DNA of 64,000 nt from DATDAH01 sp963823495 (GCA_963823495.1 CAWGLV010000001.1:806001-870000); one strand, 5' to 3'; counted from the first letter of the stretch, positions 42,563 through 52,811 are shown. Translations and numbers: made by a program. The notes: generated from the letters alone by a model not told the origin.

Positions 42563-42928
42563 TCACGGCTCGTCGTCGGCGGCCTGCCCCGGCCCCTCGG
42601 CGAGATCGTCGGCCAACTCGTCGATCACCACGTCGGTGGGGAGCTCGGTACCGGATCGGTACGCCGCCCGCCCCACCCCGTGGGCCGCCACCGGCGCGGT
42701 CATGAACTGGAGCGCGGCGACGAGGAGGAGCTTCACACGGTCCCCGGCGTCGTCGATGAGGAGGGCGGCGCCCACACAGACCAGGAGCAGACCCAGGGTG
42801 ACCGCCTTGGTGGCCGAGTGCATCCGGGCGAAGACGCTGTCGAACCGCTGCAGGCCGACCGCAACGAGCAGGCAGAGGGCCGATCCGGTCACGAGGAACA
42901 CCGAGGCCACGATCTCGATGGCGCTCAT
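42563..42928 (-). CDS. mrpG: Mrp/Mnh Na+/H+ antiporter subunit G
   Basis: 121 residues, three hydrophobic segments: IEIVASVFLVTGSALCLLVAV, AVTLGLLLVCVGAALLI and LLLVAALQFMTAPVAAHGVG. The conserved GLQRFDSVFARMHSATKAVTLG is the MnhG/PhaG signature. The acidic tail (VVIDELADDLAEGPGQ) is cytoplasmic. It is the last gene of the seven-gene leftward mrp operon and overlaps mrpF by 4 bases. It forms part of the hetero-oligomeric membrane complex that exchanges Na+ (or K+) for protons. Confidence 0.95.
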   Translation of the reverse strand: MSAIEIVASVFLVTGSALCLLVAVGLQRFDSVFARMHSATKAVTLGLLLVCVGAALLIDDAGDRVKLLLVAALQFMTAPVAAHGVGRAAYRSGTELPTDVVIDELADDLAEGPGQAADDEP

Positions 42929-43188
42929 CGGCTGCCCCGCCGCTCGATGAACTGCGCCACGGTCACCGTGGCGGCGAAGGCGACGAGGGAGACCACGATC
43001 ATCGCGTCGATGTAGGTGCCCTCACCGGTCCTCGCCGCCCAGATCCCGATGCCGCACGCGATCATCACGAGCATGCTGTCCAGGCCGACCAGGCGGTCCG
43101 GCAGTGACGCCGGTCGGAGGACCCGAACCAGCGCGAGCCCGGCGGCGACCGTCACGAGCACGAGGCAGACCGTGGTCACCGCGGTCAC
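42925..43188 (-). CDS. mrpF: Mrp/Mnh Na+/H+ antiporter subunit F
   Basis: 87 residues with three membrane segments: CLVLVTVAAGLALVRVL, LVGLDSMLVMIACGIGIWA and MIVVSLVAFAATVTVAQFI. LPDRLVGLDSM is the conserved MnhF motif, with the Asp in the membrane implicated in ion transport. GTG 43188 overlaps the mrpE stop. The longer open frame to 43626 is a shadow over mrpE. Full length compared with the 85-95 residues usual for this subunit. Confidence 0.94.
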   Translation of the reverse strand: MTAVTTVCLVLVTVAAGLALVRVLRPASLPDRLVGLDSMLVMIACGIGIWAARTGEGTYIDAMIVVSLVAFAATVTVAQFIERRGSR

Positions 43189-43675
43189 GACGCGGGCTCC
43201 GGGGCGGGGGCGAAGGCGGCCCGGGCCCGTCGGTCGAGCGCCAGGACCTCGGCGCGGGTGCGCTCGGGGGACTCCAGGTGCAGGACGTGGACAAAGAGGG
43301 CCGGTGGGTCGCTGCGGACCTCGAGGGTGAGCGTGCCCGGGGTGAGCGAGACGGCGTCGGCGACGAGCGCGGTGAGGCCTGGCGGTCCCTCGGGCAGCGG
43401 CACGGCCACGATCCCTTCGGCGATCCGGTTCCGCGGGGTGAGGACCTCCCAGGCGACCACGGCGTTGGCCTCGACGAGCTTGCGGGCGAAGTACGCGCCG
43501 AAGCGCAGTGCGGCCACGGGCCGGACGACCAGCTCCCGGTCGCCGTTCCTCGGTGGGAAGCGGAGGACCAGGGCGACCGCGAGGGCCGCTCCCCCGAGGA
43601 CGTTGGCCGCGCTGGGCGCCTCCCACAGCACGACCCAGAACAGGATCAGCCAGAGGACGAGGATGGCTCGGAGCC

Positions 43676-43679
<4 letters not shown>
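43185..43679 (-). CDS. mrpE: Mrp/Mnh Na+/H+ antiporter subunit E
   Basis: 164 residues. Two N-terminal hydrophobic stretches (AILVLWLILFWVVLWEA, NVLGGAALAVALVLRF) are followed by a cytoplasmic domain with FGAYFARKLVEANAVVAWEVL, NRIAEGIVAVPLP and LTPGTLTLEVRSDPPALFVHVL. These are the signature strands of MnhE. It is required for assembly or activity of the Mrp complex. Starts and stops overlap mrpD and mrpF by 4 bases each. Length is normal. Confidence 0.95.
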
Positions 43680-45222
<1,543 letters not shown>

Positions 45223-45226
<4 letters not shown>

Positions 45227-45651
45227 GGCCGCCCCTCCGTGGCCTCGGTGGCGGACGGCATCGTCGGTCCGAGGTCGATGCCGTCGGGATCGGCGTGGGG
45301 ACCATGGCTCATCTGGGCGATGCGGCGGTCCTCGACATCGTCCTCGACCCGGTCGGCTCCGGTGAGCACCCAGCTTCGATAGGCCAGTGCGAGGAGGAAG
45401 GCGGTCACCCCGAACGTGATCACGATGGCGGTCAGCGCCAGGGCCTGCGGCAGCGGGTCGCTGACGGGCCCGCTCCCGCCGTCGGCCAGCGGTGGGCGCG
45501 CGGGCGATCCCCCGGACAGCAGCAACAGCAGGTTTGCGCCATGGGCCATGAGCGCCAGGCCGAGCAGGATGCGGGTGAGCGCCCGCTGGAGGAGCAGGTA
45601 GGTCCCGGCGGCGTAGAGGATGCCGACGGTGACAGAGGTGACCAGGATCAT
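45223..45651 (-). CDS. mrpC: Mrp/Mnh Na+/H+ antiporter subunit C
   Basis: 142 residues, NuoK-like with three helices: LVTSVTVGILYAAGTYLLLQ, ILLGLALMAHGANLLLLL and LALTAIVITFGVTAFLLALA. ALTRILLGLALMAHGANL and DPLPQALALTAIVITFG are the conserved MnhC blocks. A 35-residue hydrophilic tail with ADRVEDDVEDRRIAQ is longer than in many homologues. ATG 45651 overlaps the mrpB stop; the 46164 extension is a shadow of mrpB. Confidence 0.95.
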
Positions 45652-46103
45652 GGTCGGCTTCCCTCCTCCGCGCCGTCCTCGCCCTCGCGGCCGAGAACCT
45701 CGAGCACCATCAGCACGAGTCCGATGACCACGATGTACACGCCGATGTCGAAGAACAGCGTCGAGCTGGCCTTGACGGTGCCGAGGACGGGGACCGCCCA
45801 CGTCCAGGTCGCGCTCTGGAGGAACGCGTCCCCCAGGAGGGCGGGGACGATGCCGGTGACCGCACTCAGGAGGAGGCCGACGCCGAAGAGCGTCTGGGGT
45901 TCGACGCGAGCGGTGCGCTCGACCGCGGCCGACCCACCGCTGGCGTACAGCAGGACGAGCGCGGCGCCGGCCAACAGCCCGCCGACGAACCCGCCACCGG
46001 GCTGGTTGTGGCCCGCGAACAGCAGGTACACCGAGAACACCAGGATGGTGTGGAAGACCAGATCCACCCCGACGGTCAGGACGGATGAGTGCCGGGTCCT
46101 CAT
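45648..46103 (-). CDS. mrpB: Mrp/Mnh Na+/H+ antiporter subunit B
   Basis: 151 residues with four membrane segments. Conserved blocks are LVFHTILVFSVYLLFAGHNQ, PGGGFVGGLLAGAALVLLYA and STLFFDIGVYIVVIGLVLMV, the MnhB/MbhE-like signature HNQPGGGFVGGL. The short size fits a stand-alone MnhB because the MbhD and MbhE parts are fused at the end of mrpA here. ATG overlaps the mrpA stop (ATGA), and its stop overlaps mrpC. Confidence 0.95.
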   Translation of the reverse strand: MRTRHSSVLTVGVDLVFHTILVFSVYLLFAGHNQPGGGFVGGLLAGAALVLLYASGGSAAVERTARVEPQTLFGVGLLLSAVTGIVPALLGDAFLQSATWTWAVPVLGTVKASSTLFFDIGVYIVVIGLVLMVLEVLGREGEDGAEEGSRP

Positions 46104-48418
46104 GACGACCGTCCCGAGCGGGTGGACGAGGCTCGCACCAGGGTCCAGATCCCCAGGGCGGCAACCGCGATCACCGTGATCTCGCCGAGGGTGTCCAGGC
46201 CTCGGAAGTCGACGAGGATGACGTTCACCACGTTCTTGCCGCCGGCTTCGGGCAGGGCGCGCTCGAGCTGTTCGACCGAGACCGGTTCACCGCTGCGGGC
46301 GGAGGCCATCACCAGGGAGGCCGCGGTGACAAAGACCCCCACACCGGCGGCGATGGCCGCCCGGGATGCCCGACCGGCCGTCGACGGGGCCTCGTCGAAG
46401 CGGTCGGGCAGGTGGGCCAGGACGAGGACGAAGATGACCAGGGCCAGCGTCTCGACGAGCACCTGGGTGAGGGCCAGATCAGGGGCGCCCTGGATGAGGA
46501 AGAGCACAGCCATGCCGTAGCCGACGCTGCCGAGGAGCAGGACGGCGACGAGGCGGCGGCGCGCCAGGACGGTGGCGCAGGCGGCCACCGCGACGGCCAG
46601 GCAAGCGGCGAACTGCAGCAGGGAGTCGGCCAGCACGACGTTGTCGGGGGCCGACCAGGCGAGGGCGAGGGCGAGGCCGGGGCCGAGGACCAGGGTCAAC
46701 AGGATGGTGCCGAGGTAGATGGGCAGGGAGCCGCTCTGCACGATGGCGGTGGTGCGATCGGCGACGTGGAGGAGGCCAGTGACCGTCGCCCGGTACGTAG
46801 CGGCGCCGTCGGGTCGGTGTCGGGCTCGGGCATGGATGCGGGCCTGGGTCTGCTCGATCGCGGCCCGGCCCAGGAAGAGGACCAGCCCGGCCCCGACGGT
46901 CAGCGCCGAGAGCAGCAGGGCGGTGGTGAGGCCGTGCCAGAAGTAGACCCCGACCTTGACCGGCGCGGACCACAGGGCGTCGGCCGCGGCGGCGACCAGG
47001 GGCTGGAGGACGCTCGCGGCGGGACCCAGCACCAACCCGACTGCGGCCAGCGCCGCGGGTGGCCACAACAGCGCCGCGGGCAGGCGATGGCCCGGCGTCA
47101 CCGCGGGTGTGGCGTGCTCCGGGGCCGAGGTGGAGGCGAAGGCCCCCCAGAGGAAGCGGGCGCTGTAGGCGAAGGTCAGCATCGCGCCGAGCACGACCGA
47201 GGCCAGGACGGCCGGTCCCCAGCCCGCCGTCACGTCCAGCAACGACTGGTAGGCGGCCTCCTTGGCCACGAAGCCGACGAGGGGGGGAAGGCCGGCCATC
47301 GACGCCGCCGCCAGCGCGGCGACGACGAACAGCGCCGGTCGTCGTCGCCCGAGCCCGTCGAGCTCGCGGAGGTCCCGGGTGTGTTCCTCGTGGTCGATGA
47401 TGCCGACCACGAGGAAGAGCGTGGCCTTGAAGGCGGCGTGGGCCACGAGGAGGACGAGTCCCGCCTCGGTCGTGGCCTCGGTCCCGGCGCCGAAGAGCAC
47501 CATGAGCAACCCCAGTTGGCTCACGGTGCCGAACGCGAGGAGCAGCTTGAGGTCGTACTGGCGTAGCGCCCGGTAGGCGCCGAGGAACATCGTGGCGATC
47601 CCGATCGAGAGGACCGCGGGGCGCCAGAACGCCACGACGGCGAACGCCGGCGCCAGGCGGGCGACGAGGTAGACGCCGGCCTTCACCATTGTGGCCGAGT
47701 GGAGGTAGGCGCTCACCGGGGTCGGCGCCGCCATCGCGGCCGGGAGCCAGAAGTGGAACGGCACCTGGGCTGACTTCGTCAGTGCGCCGACCAGGACCAG
47801 GGCCAGCGCCACCGACGTCGCCACCCCGGTGGGCGGGGCGATGAGGATGCCCGACAGCGAACTGGTTCCCGCCTGCTGGGCGAGGAGCACGAAGCCCGCG
47901 AGCATCACCAGGCCACCGGCACCGGTGACGAGGATCGCCTGGAGGGCCGCTCCCCGGGCCTCGGCTTTGTCGTCCTCGAAGCCGATCAGCAGGTAGGAGG
48001 TCACCGACGTGAGCTCCCAGAACAGGTAGATCGCGTACAGGTCGTCGGCCAGGACCAGGCCGGTCATGGCCCCGGCGAAGGCGGTCATCGTGGCGGCGAA
48101 GCGGCCGATGCCGTCGCGGTCGGCCAGGTAGCTGCCCGCGTAGACGAACACGGCCACACCCACAATCGAGACCATCAGGACCATCAGCAGGCCGAAGCCG
48201 TCGAGACGGAGGTCGAGGGACAGACCGAGGCCCGGCACCCAGGCGATGGACTGCTCCTGGATGATCCCGTCGATCGCCGCGGGGAGTCGGCCGAGCGCCC
48301 AAAGGACCGTGCCGGCGGGCGCGGCGGCGGCGATGAGGAAGGAGCGCCGCGCTCGGCGCCCGCCGACCCCGAGGACGAGGGCGGCGACCCCCAGGTAGAG
48401 GAGCAGCACCGTGGCCAT
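46100..48418 (-). CDS. mrpA: Mrp/Mnh Na+/H+ antiporter subunit A (with MbhD/MbhE-like C-terminus)
   Basis: 772 residues. Residues 1-480 are a NuoL-like proton-channel domain: SIVGVAVFVYAGSYLADRDG, LYAIYLFWELTSVTSYLLIG (helix-5 Glu), FHFWLPAAMAAPTPVSAYLH, HSATMVKAGVYLVARLAP (key Lys), and AAFKATLFLVVGIIDHEEHT. Residues 580-770 contain the MbhD part (LVAVLLLGSVGYGMAVLFLI, GAPDLALTQVLVETLALVIF) and the MbhE part (NVVNVILVDFRGLDTLGEIT). It is somewhat shorter than many MrpA proteins (800-950) but all core blocks are present. First gene of the mrp operon; the complex exports Na+ against H+ for salt and alkaline tolerance. Confidence 0.96.
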   Translation of the reverse strand: MATVLLLYLGVAALVLGVGGRRARRSFLIAAAAPAGTVLWALGRLPAAIDGIIQEQSIAWVPGLGLSLDLRLDGFGLLMVLMVSIVGVAVFVYAGSYLADRDGIGRFAATMTAFAGAMTGLVLADDLYAIYLFWELTSVTSYLLIGFEDDKAEARGAALQAILVTGAGGLVMLAGFVLLAQQAGTSSLSGILIAPPTGVATSVALALVLVGALTKSAQVPFHFWLPAAMAAPTPVSAYLHSATMVKAGVYLVARLAPAFAVVAFWRPAVLSIGIATMFLGAYRALRQYDLKLLLAFGTVSQLGLLMVLFGAGTEATTEAGLVLLVAHAAFKATLFLVVGIIDHEEHTRDLRELDGLGRRRPALFVVAALAAASMAGLPPLVGFVAKEAAYQSLLDVTAGWGPAVLASVVLGAMLTFAYSARFLWGAFASTSAPEHATPAVTPGHRLPAALLWPPAALAAVGLVLGPAASVLQPLVAAAADALWSAPVKVGVYFWHGLTTALLLSALTVGAGLVLFLGRAAIEQTQARIHARARHRPDGAATYRATVTGLLHVADRTTAIVQSGSLPIYLGTILLTLVLGPGLALALAWSAPDNVVLADSLLQFAACLAVAVAACATVLARRRLVAVLLLGSVGYGMAVLFLIQGAPDLALTQVLVETLALVIFVLVLAHLPDRFDEAPSTAGRASRAAIAAGVGVFVTAASLVMASARSGEPVSVEQLERALPEAGGKNVVNVILVDFRGLDTLGEITVIAVAALGIWTLVRASSTRSGRSS

Positions 48419-48494
48419 CAGGCGTCGGCCCCACGGGCGCCCGTGGCGGGGTGGAGGTCGCTGTTGGCGCGCATCAGGAGGTTGCCGACCAGGC

Positions 48495-48518
48495 TTCCCG
48501 GCGCTCCGAAGCCGGGAA
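48495..48518 (-). promoter_or_regulatory. Hairpin between the hydrolase and mrpA genes
   Basis: TTCCCGGC (48495-48502) and GCCGGGAA (48511-48518) form a perfect 8-bp stem with an 8-base loop, 77 bases before the mrpA ATG and about 50 bases after the hydrolase stop. No U-tract follows. It could end the hydrolase transcript or be part of the mrp leader. An 18-codon open frame (48474-48418) overlaps the mrpA start as TGATG. Confidence 0.4.
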
Positions 48519-48568
48519 CTCTACCGATCCGAGGCCAGTGCCCAACCGACCGCGACGGGACCCGGTCT

Positions 48569-49477
48569 TCAGCCGGCGACGGCGGTGTGCTCCAGGAGCA
48601 GGTCGCGGTAGGTGTCGGCGCCGTGGGGGGCGACGGGGGTGGTCACGAGGAAGTCCCGGAGCACCTCGACGAAGCGCTCGGGGGCCTCGACGTGGGGGAA
48701 GTGGCCCACGCCGTCGATGATCTCCAGGCGGCTGCCCGCGATGACCGCGTGGGCGTCGTGGGCGTGGTCCACCGGGATGATCGGGTCGTCCGCCCCCCAC
48801 ACGATGAGCGTGGGAACGGCGGCCGCGAGGTACAGCCGGTCCATGGCGCTGACGGTCTGGCCGCCGGGATCGATGACCGAGCGCATGGTGCGCACGAAGG
48901 CCTTGCGGTTGTCGGACTCGGTCAGGGAGCGGTAGGCCAGCCACATCTCGGCGGCCCGCCCCGAGCGAATGCCGCGCCGCTGGAGGAAACGGCTGACGGC
49001 ATCGCCCCGGTCCTTGACGAAGGCCGGGAAGACCACCGGCAGGAGGTACTCGGCCAGCGGCAGCGTCGCGGCCCGCAGGATGGGGCTCACCTCCCGGCCC
49101 AGGCCGCCGCTGTCGACCAGGACCAGGCGCTCACAGACCTCGGGGTGCTGGTACGCCAACTGCATGGCGACGCCCCCGCCGAAGGACTGGCCGACGAGGG
49201 TGGCCCGCTCGACGCCGAGCACGCCCAGGAAGTCGCGCATGCCGCTGGCGAAGGCGCCGAGTGAGTAGTCGCCCTGGGGCTTGGCCGACTCGCCGTGGCC
49301 GAGCAGGTCGGGGGCGATCAGGCGGTAGTCCTCGGCCAGGGCGGGCATGACCTCCCGCCAGGCCCGGGAGCTGCCGGCCATGCCGTGCAGCAGGAGCAAC
49401 ACGGGCCCGTCACCCACGTCGCGGTAGACGACCTCGTGACCGTGGATGCGCACACGACGGAGATCACTCGAAGCCAT
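48569..49477 (-). CDS. Alpha/beta-fold hydrolase
   Basis: 302 residues. The core is VLLLLHGMAGSSRAWREVMP (oxyanion HG), LIAPDLLGHGESAKPQGDYS, the nucleophile elbow VGQSFGGGVAMQLAY (Ser near 108), acid Asp in LIVWGADDPIIPVDHAH, and His in DGVGHFPHVEAPERF. This order fits meta-cleavage-product hydrolases, haloalkane dehalogenase relatives and esterases; the substrate is undetermined. ATG 49477 is just 6 bases after a GATACT -10-like element, so the mRNA is probably leaderless. The longer open frame to 49834 lacks support. It is divergent from the MMPL exporter. Confidence 0.93.
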   Translation of the reverse strand: MASSDLRRVRIHGHEVVYRDVGDGPVLLLLHGMAGSSRAWREVMPALAEDYRLIAPDLLGHGESAKPQGDYSLGAFASGMRDFLGVLGVERATLVGQSFGGGVAMQLAYQHPEVCERLVLVDSGGLGREVSPILRAATLPLAEYLLPVVFPAFVKDRGDAVSRFLQRRGIRSGRAAEMWLAYRSLTESDNRKAFVRTMRSVIDPGGQTVSAMDRLYLAAAVPTLIVWGADDPIIPVDHAHDAHAVIAGSRLEIIDGVGHFPHVEAPERFVEVLRDFLVTTPVAPHGADTYRDLLLEHTAVAG

Positions 49478-49482
49478 GACCC

Positions 49483-49510
49483 GAGTATCCCCGGCCGGCC
49501 GGGGGATGCA
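49483..49510 (-). promoter_or_regulatory. Leaderless promoter with palindromic spacer (hydrolase gene)
   Basis: Read leftward: TTGCAT (49510-49505), 16-bp spacer, GATACT (49488-49483), 6 bases, ATG. The spacer is filled by the perfect 16-bp palindrome CCCCGGCCGGCCGGGG (49489-49504). A dyad lying exactly between -35 and -10 elements is the classic place for a repressor or MerR-type site. Confidence 0.5.
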
Positions 49511-49519
49511 ATGGTCCAA

Positions 49520-49573
49520 GGTCACTTCCTGACGTCGGCTTCCGGTCGTTTCAGGTCGCTTCAGGTCTGTCAA
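49520..49573. repeat. Tandem 10-bp direct repeats GGTCGYTTCA
   Basis: GGTCGTTTCA (49544-49553), GGTCGCTTCA (49554-49563) and GGTCTGTCAA (49564-49573) follow one another without a gap. Weaker relatives are GGTCACTTCC (49520-49529) and GTCGGCTTCC (49534-49543). Ten-base periodicity puts each copy on the same DNA face, as in binding arrays of OmpR/PhoB-type response regulators. They lie between the divergent hydrolase and MMPL genes. The remainder of this 274-bp gap has CGGTT-GCGGTA-AACCG at about 49694-49709 near the MMPL gene and nothing else I recognise. Confidence 0.45.
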
Positions 49574-49751
49574 AGGCGGCTCGGCGCATGCTCGGTCCAG
49601 GCCCACAGGACCGACCATCGAGCCCCAGGAGCACCCCTCCATGCCCCGATCCACGACTTCCGCCATCCCCGCGCCCCGTCCTCCGGTTGCTCGGTTGCGG
49701 TAAACCGATAAGAAGACCCGTTCCGCCCGCGGTTCTCGGAGGTCTCCACTC

Positions 49752-52106
49752 GTGTTCGCCCGTCTCGGTCCCTGGTGCCACGATCGCCGCCGGCTGGTCC
49801 TGGTCGGGTGGGTCCTCGCGCTGTTCCTCGTCAACGGTGTCGCCGGCGCGGTCGGCGACGGGTTTCGGGACGACCTGAACCTCCCTGACGTGGAATCCCG
49901 TGACGGATTCGACCTGCTCGACGCCGATTTCGGCGGGCAGGGAACGGGCTACACGGGCACCGTCGTCTTCCGCGCCGAGCAGGGCGTGGACGACCCCGAA
50001 GTGCAGGCTCGGATGGAGGAGCTCTTCACGCTGGTCGCCGGTCTCGATGACGTGACCCGGGTCGACAGCCCGTATGCGGAGGGGGGCGACCAGCTGATCT
50101 CCTCGAGCGGTTCGGAAGCCGGCGTGATCGCCTACGCCAACGTCGAACTGCCCGAGGAGAGCGACTTCAACCGGGCGGCGGAGATCCGGGACACGATCCT
50201 GGCCGAAGCGCCGGACATCGACGGCTTGCGCATCGAGCTGGGCGGATCCATCTTCGCCGACTTCGAGGAGCCCACCTCCGAGTTGATCGGGCTGGCGTTC
50301 GCCATCGTGATCCTCATCGCCGCCTTCGGTTCGGTGCTGGCCATGGGCCTGCCCATCGGCGTCGCCCTCTTCGGCATCGGCCTCGGCTCGGCCCTCACGA
50401 CCCTGCTGAGCAACCTCATCACCATCCCGGACTTCGCGCCCTTCCTCGGGGTCATGATCGGCCTCGGGGTGGGCATCGACTACGCGCTGCTGATCATCAC
50501 CCGTCACCGGGAGCAGCTCCACGCCGGTCACGACGTGCGGGAGTCGATCGGCATCGCCATGGACACCGCGGGCCGATCGGTGCTCTTCGCCGGCATGACC
50601 GTCGTGATCTCCCTGCTCGGGATGCTGCTCATGGGCGTGGCGTTCGTGCAGGGCCTGGCGGTGAGCGCGTCGGTCACCGTCGCCCTGACGGTCCTGGCCT
50701 CGCTGACCCTGCTCCCCGCACTCGTGGGCTTCGCCGGTGAGCGGGTCGAACTGACACGACGGCGCGGCCTCATCGCCGCCGGCTTCGTCGCCCTCGGCCT
50801 CATCGGGGCCGGGCTCGGCCTGCCCGTGCTGCTGATCGGCTTCCCGATCGCGGTGGGCGTCCTGCTCCTCGGGCTCTGGCTGCCCTTCCTGAAGCGGGAG
50901 GTGCGCCCCCGGCCGCCGAAGCCCCGCCGGGAGACGCTGGCCTATCGGTGGAGCCGCATCATCCAGCACCGCCCGTGGCCGGCCGCCCTGGCGGGCACGG
51001 CGGTCCTGCTGGTGCTCGCCGCGCCGGTGCTGGGCCTTCGTCTCGGCTTCTCGGACGAGAGCAACTTCCCCGAGGACACCACCACCCGCCAGGCCTACGA
51101 CCTCCTCGTCGACGGCTTCGGTGAGGGCTTCAACGGGCCGTTCCTCCTGGTGGCCGAGGTCGGCGAGGGCATCGATCCCGCCGCCTTCGGCGCGGTCGGT
51201 GACGCCGTGGAGGCCGACCCGGGTGTGGTCTTCGTGTCCCCCCCGTTCCCCAACGAACCGGAGGACCCGACCGCGTTCCTCTGGAACCTGGTCCCGGCCA
51301 CCGGTCCGCAGGCGGAGGCCACCACCGAGCTGGTCGACCGCCTCCGGCGCGAGGTCCTGCCTCCGGTCGAGGCGGAGGTCGGCACCCAGGTGCTGGTCAC
51401 CGGGGCCACACCGGTGAACGTGGACTTCTCCGACTTCATGGCGGGCCGCCTGCCGTACTTCTTCGTCGCGGTGCTGGTGCTGTCGTTCCTGCTCCTGATG
51501 GTCGTCTTCCGTTCGCTCCTGGTCCCGCTGAAGGCGGTGATCATGAACCTGCTGTCCATCGGGGCGGCCTACGGCGTCGTGGTCGCCCTCTTCCAGTGGG
51601 GTTGGCTCGGCGACGTGACCGGGGTGGCCCCCGCCCCCGTGGAGCCCTGGATGCCGATGATGCTCTTCGCCATCGTGTTCGGGTTGTCGATGGACTACGA
51701 GGTGTTCCTGCTCTCACGGGTCCGCGAGGAGTGGAACCGCACGGGGGACAGCCGCACCTCGGTGGCCGACGGCCTGGCCGCCACCGCCAAGGTCATCACC
51801 GCGGCGGCGGCGATCATGGTGGTGGTCTTCGGCAGCTTCCTGCTCGAGTCCGACCGCACGTTCAAGCTGATGGGCGTGGGTCTGGCCACGGCGATCTTCC
51901 TGGACGCCACCATCGTCCGCATGCTGCTGGTCCCGGCGACCATGGAGCTCCTGGGTGACCGGAACTGGTGGCTGCCCAAGTGGTTGGACCGGCTCCTGCC
52001 CACCATCGACGTCGAGGGCCACACCGAACTCGCCGCCCACCTCGACGACGACGACGACCGGGACCCCGAGCCGGATCCCGAGTCCGAGCTGGTCGCCAGC
52101 ACCTGA
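49752..52106 (+). CDS. MMPL family RND-type transporter
   Basis: 784 residues with the duplicated RND layout: one helix (RRRLVLVGWVLALFLVNGV), a large extracellular loop, five helices, a repeat of this, and an acidic tail. Proton-relay motifs are GVMIGLGVGIDYALLIITRH in helix 4 and FGLSMDYEVFLLSRVREEW in helix 10. MMPL proteins export lipids, siderophores or hydrophobic drugs across the inner membrane. GTG 49752 follows GGAGGTC by 7 bases. The shared upstream region with the hydrolase contains repeats and a small dyad, so a dedicated regulator is likely though not seen nearby. Confidence 0.93.
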   Translation: MFARLGPWCHDRRRLVLVGWVLALFLVNGVAGAVGDGFRDDLNLPDVESRDGFDLLDADFGGQGTGYTGTVVFRAEQGVDDPEVQARMEELFTLVAGLDDVTRVDSPYAEGGDQLISSSGSEAGVIAYANVELPEESDFNRAAEIRDTILAEAPDIDGLRIELGGSIFADFEEPTSELIGLAFAIVILIAAFGSVLAMGLPIGVALFGIGLGSALTTLLSNLITIPDFAPFLGVMIGLGVGIDYALLIITRHREQLHAGHDVRESIGIAMDTAGRSVLFAGMTVVISLLGMLLMGVAFVQGLAVSASVTVALTVLASLTLLPALVGFAGERVELTRRRGLIAAGFVALGLIGAGLGLPVLLIGFPIAVGVLLLGLWLPFLKREVRPRPPKPRRETLAYRWSRIIQHRPWPAALAGTAVLLVLAAPVLGLRLGFSDESNFPEDTTTRQAYDLLVDGFGEGFNGPFLLVAEVGEGIDPAAFGAVGDAVEADPGVVFVSPPFPNEPEDPTAFLWNLVPATGPQAEATTELVDRLRREVLPPVEAEVGTQVLVTGATPVNVDFSDFMAGRLPYFFVAVLVLSFLLLMVVFRSLLVPLKAVIMNLLSIGAAYGVVVALFQWGWLGDVTGVAPAPVEPWMPMMLFAIVFGLSMDYEVFLLSRVREEWNRTGDSRTSVADGLAATAKVITAAAAIMVVVFGSFLLESDRTFKLMGVGLATAIFLDATIVRMLLVPATMELLGDRNWWLPKWLDRLLPTIDVEGHTELAAHLDDDDDRDPEPDPESELVAST

Positions 52107-52112
52107 GCGACC

Positions 52113-52170
52113 CCTCGTTCTGGCGCCCGATTGCGGCGTCCCCGCGCCTCGATCAGGCGCCAGAACGGGG
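52113..52170. repeat. GC-rich palindromic repeat, copy A
   Basis: Stem arms 52113-52131 and 52152-52170 (core GTTCTGGCGCCCGAT and ATCAGGCGCCAGAAC) pair over about 19 bp with one mismatch. The 20-base loop begins TGCGGCGTC. The element fills the 75-bp gap between the convergent MMPL and tdk genes, so it can act as a terminator in both directions. A second copy with matching arms and loop start is at 60221-60264. Confidence 0.8.
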
Positions 52171-52181
52171 ACCGGTGGGGC

Positions 52182-52811
52182 TCAGCCGGCGTCGGTGAGG
52201 GCGGCCACGGTGGGGGCGACCCGGCCGGTCTCACCGGCCATCCAATGACGGCGGCAGAGCAGCTCGTAGCTGACCTCGGCCTCCTGGCCGGTGTCGCCGA
52301 CCACGACCACGTCGCCGTCGTAGACCTGCACGCCGTCGACGAGACGGGCGTTCTGGGTGGCCCGGGAGCCGCACCAGCAGCGGGCCTCGACCTGCACCTC
52401 GACGCGCTCGTCGGCCAGTTCGAGCAGTCGGGCCGAGCCCGCGAAGAGGCGTCCGCGGAAGTCGGTCAGCAGGCCGAGGGCGTGCACGTCGGCCTCCAGT
52501 TCGTCGACCACCCGGGCCAGTTGCTCGACCTGGGCGGGCGTGTAGAACTGGGCCTCGTCACAGACCAGGTAGTCGAGGCCGCCGTGGCGGTCGGCGAAGC
52601 TGCGGCAGAGGTCCTCGAAGTCGAGCTTGGCCCCCACGTCGACGGCGTGGGCCGACACCCCGAGGCGGGAGGTGACCTGGGCCCCGTCCCGGTCCAGCTG
52701 GGTGCAGAGCAGGCCCCGCAGGTCGCGCGAGGAGAGGTTGTGGTGGATCTGGAGGGCCAGGGTGCTCTTCCCCGATCCCATCGTGCCGAACGAGAACCGC
52801 AGCATCCCCAT
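52182..52811 (-). CDS. tdk: Thymidine kinase (type II)
   Basis: 209 residues. P-loop FGTMGSGKSTLALQIHHNL near residue 8; DYLVCDEAQFYTPAQVEQL carries the Walker B and catalytic Glu. LTDFRGRLFAGSARLLELAD is the lasso/substrate region, and zinc ligands are in ARCWCGSRATQNARLVDG and LLCRRHWMAG. This CxC arrangement is usual in actinobacterial TdK. It phosphorylates thymidine in the salvage pathway. ATG 52811 is preceded by TAAGTT 8 bases upstream, suggesting a leaderless mRNA, and by the palindrome ACACGCGTGT (52825-52834). Confidence 0.95.
   Translation of the reverse strand: MGMLRFSFGTMGSGKSTLALQIHHNLSSRDLRGLLCTQLDRDGAQVTSRLGVSAHAVDVGAKLDFEDLCRSFADRHGGLDYLVCDEAQFYTPAQVEQLARVVDELEADVHALGLLTDFRGRLFAGSARLLELADERVEVQVEARCWCGSRATQNARLVDGVQVYDGDVVVVGDTGQEAEVSYELLCRRHWMAGETGRVAPTVAALTDAG

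Noticed and set aside
49567..49572. TTGACA on the minus strand as -35 of the hydrolase gene
   Set aside because: No reasonable -10 lies 16-18 bp downstream; TTGCAT/GATACT nearer the start fits better.
49541..49573. CRISPR-like or satellite repeat
   Set aside because: Units are only 10 bp without spacers, so a protein-binding array is more likely.
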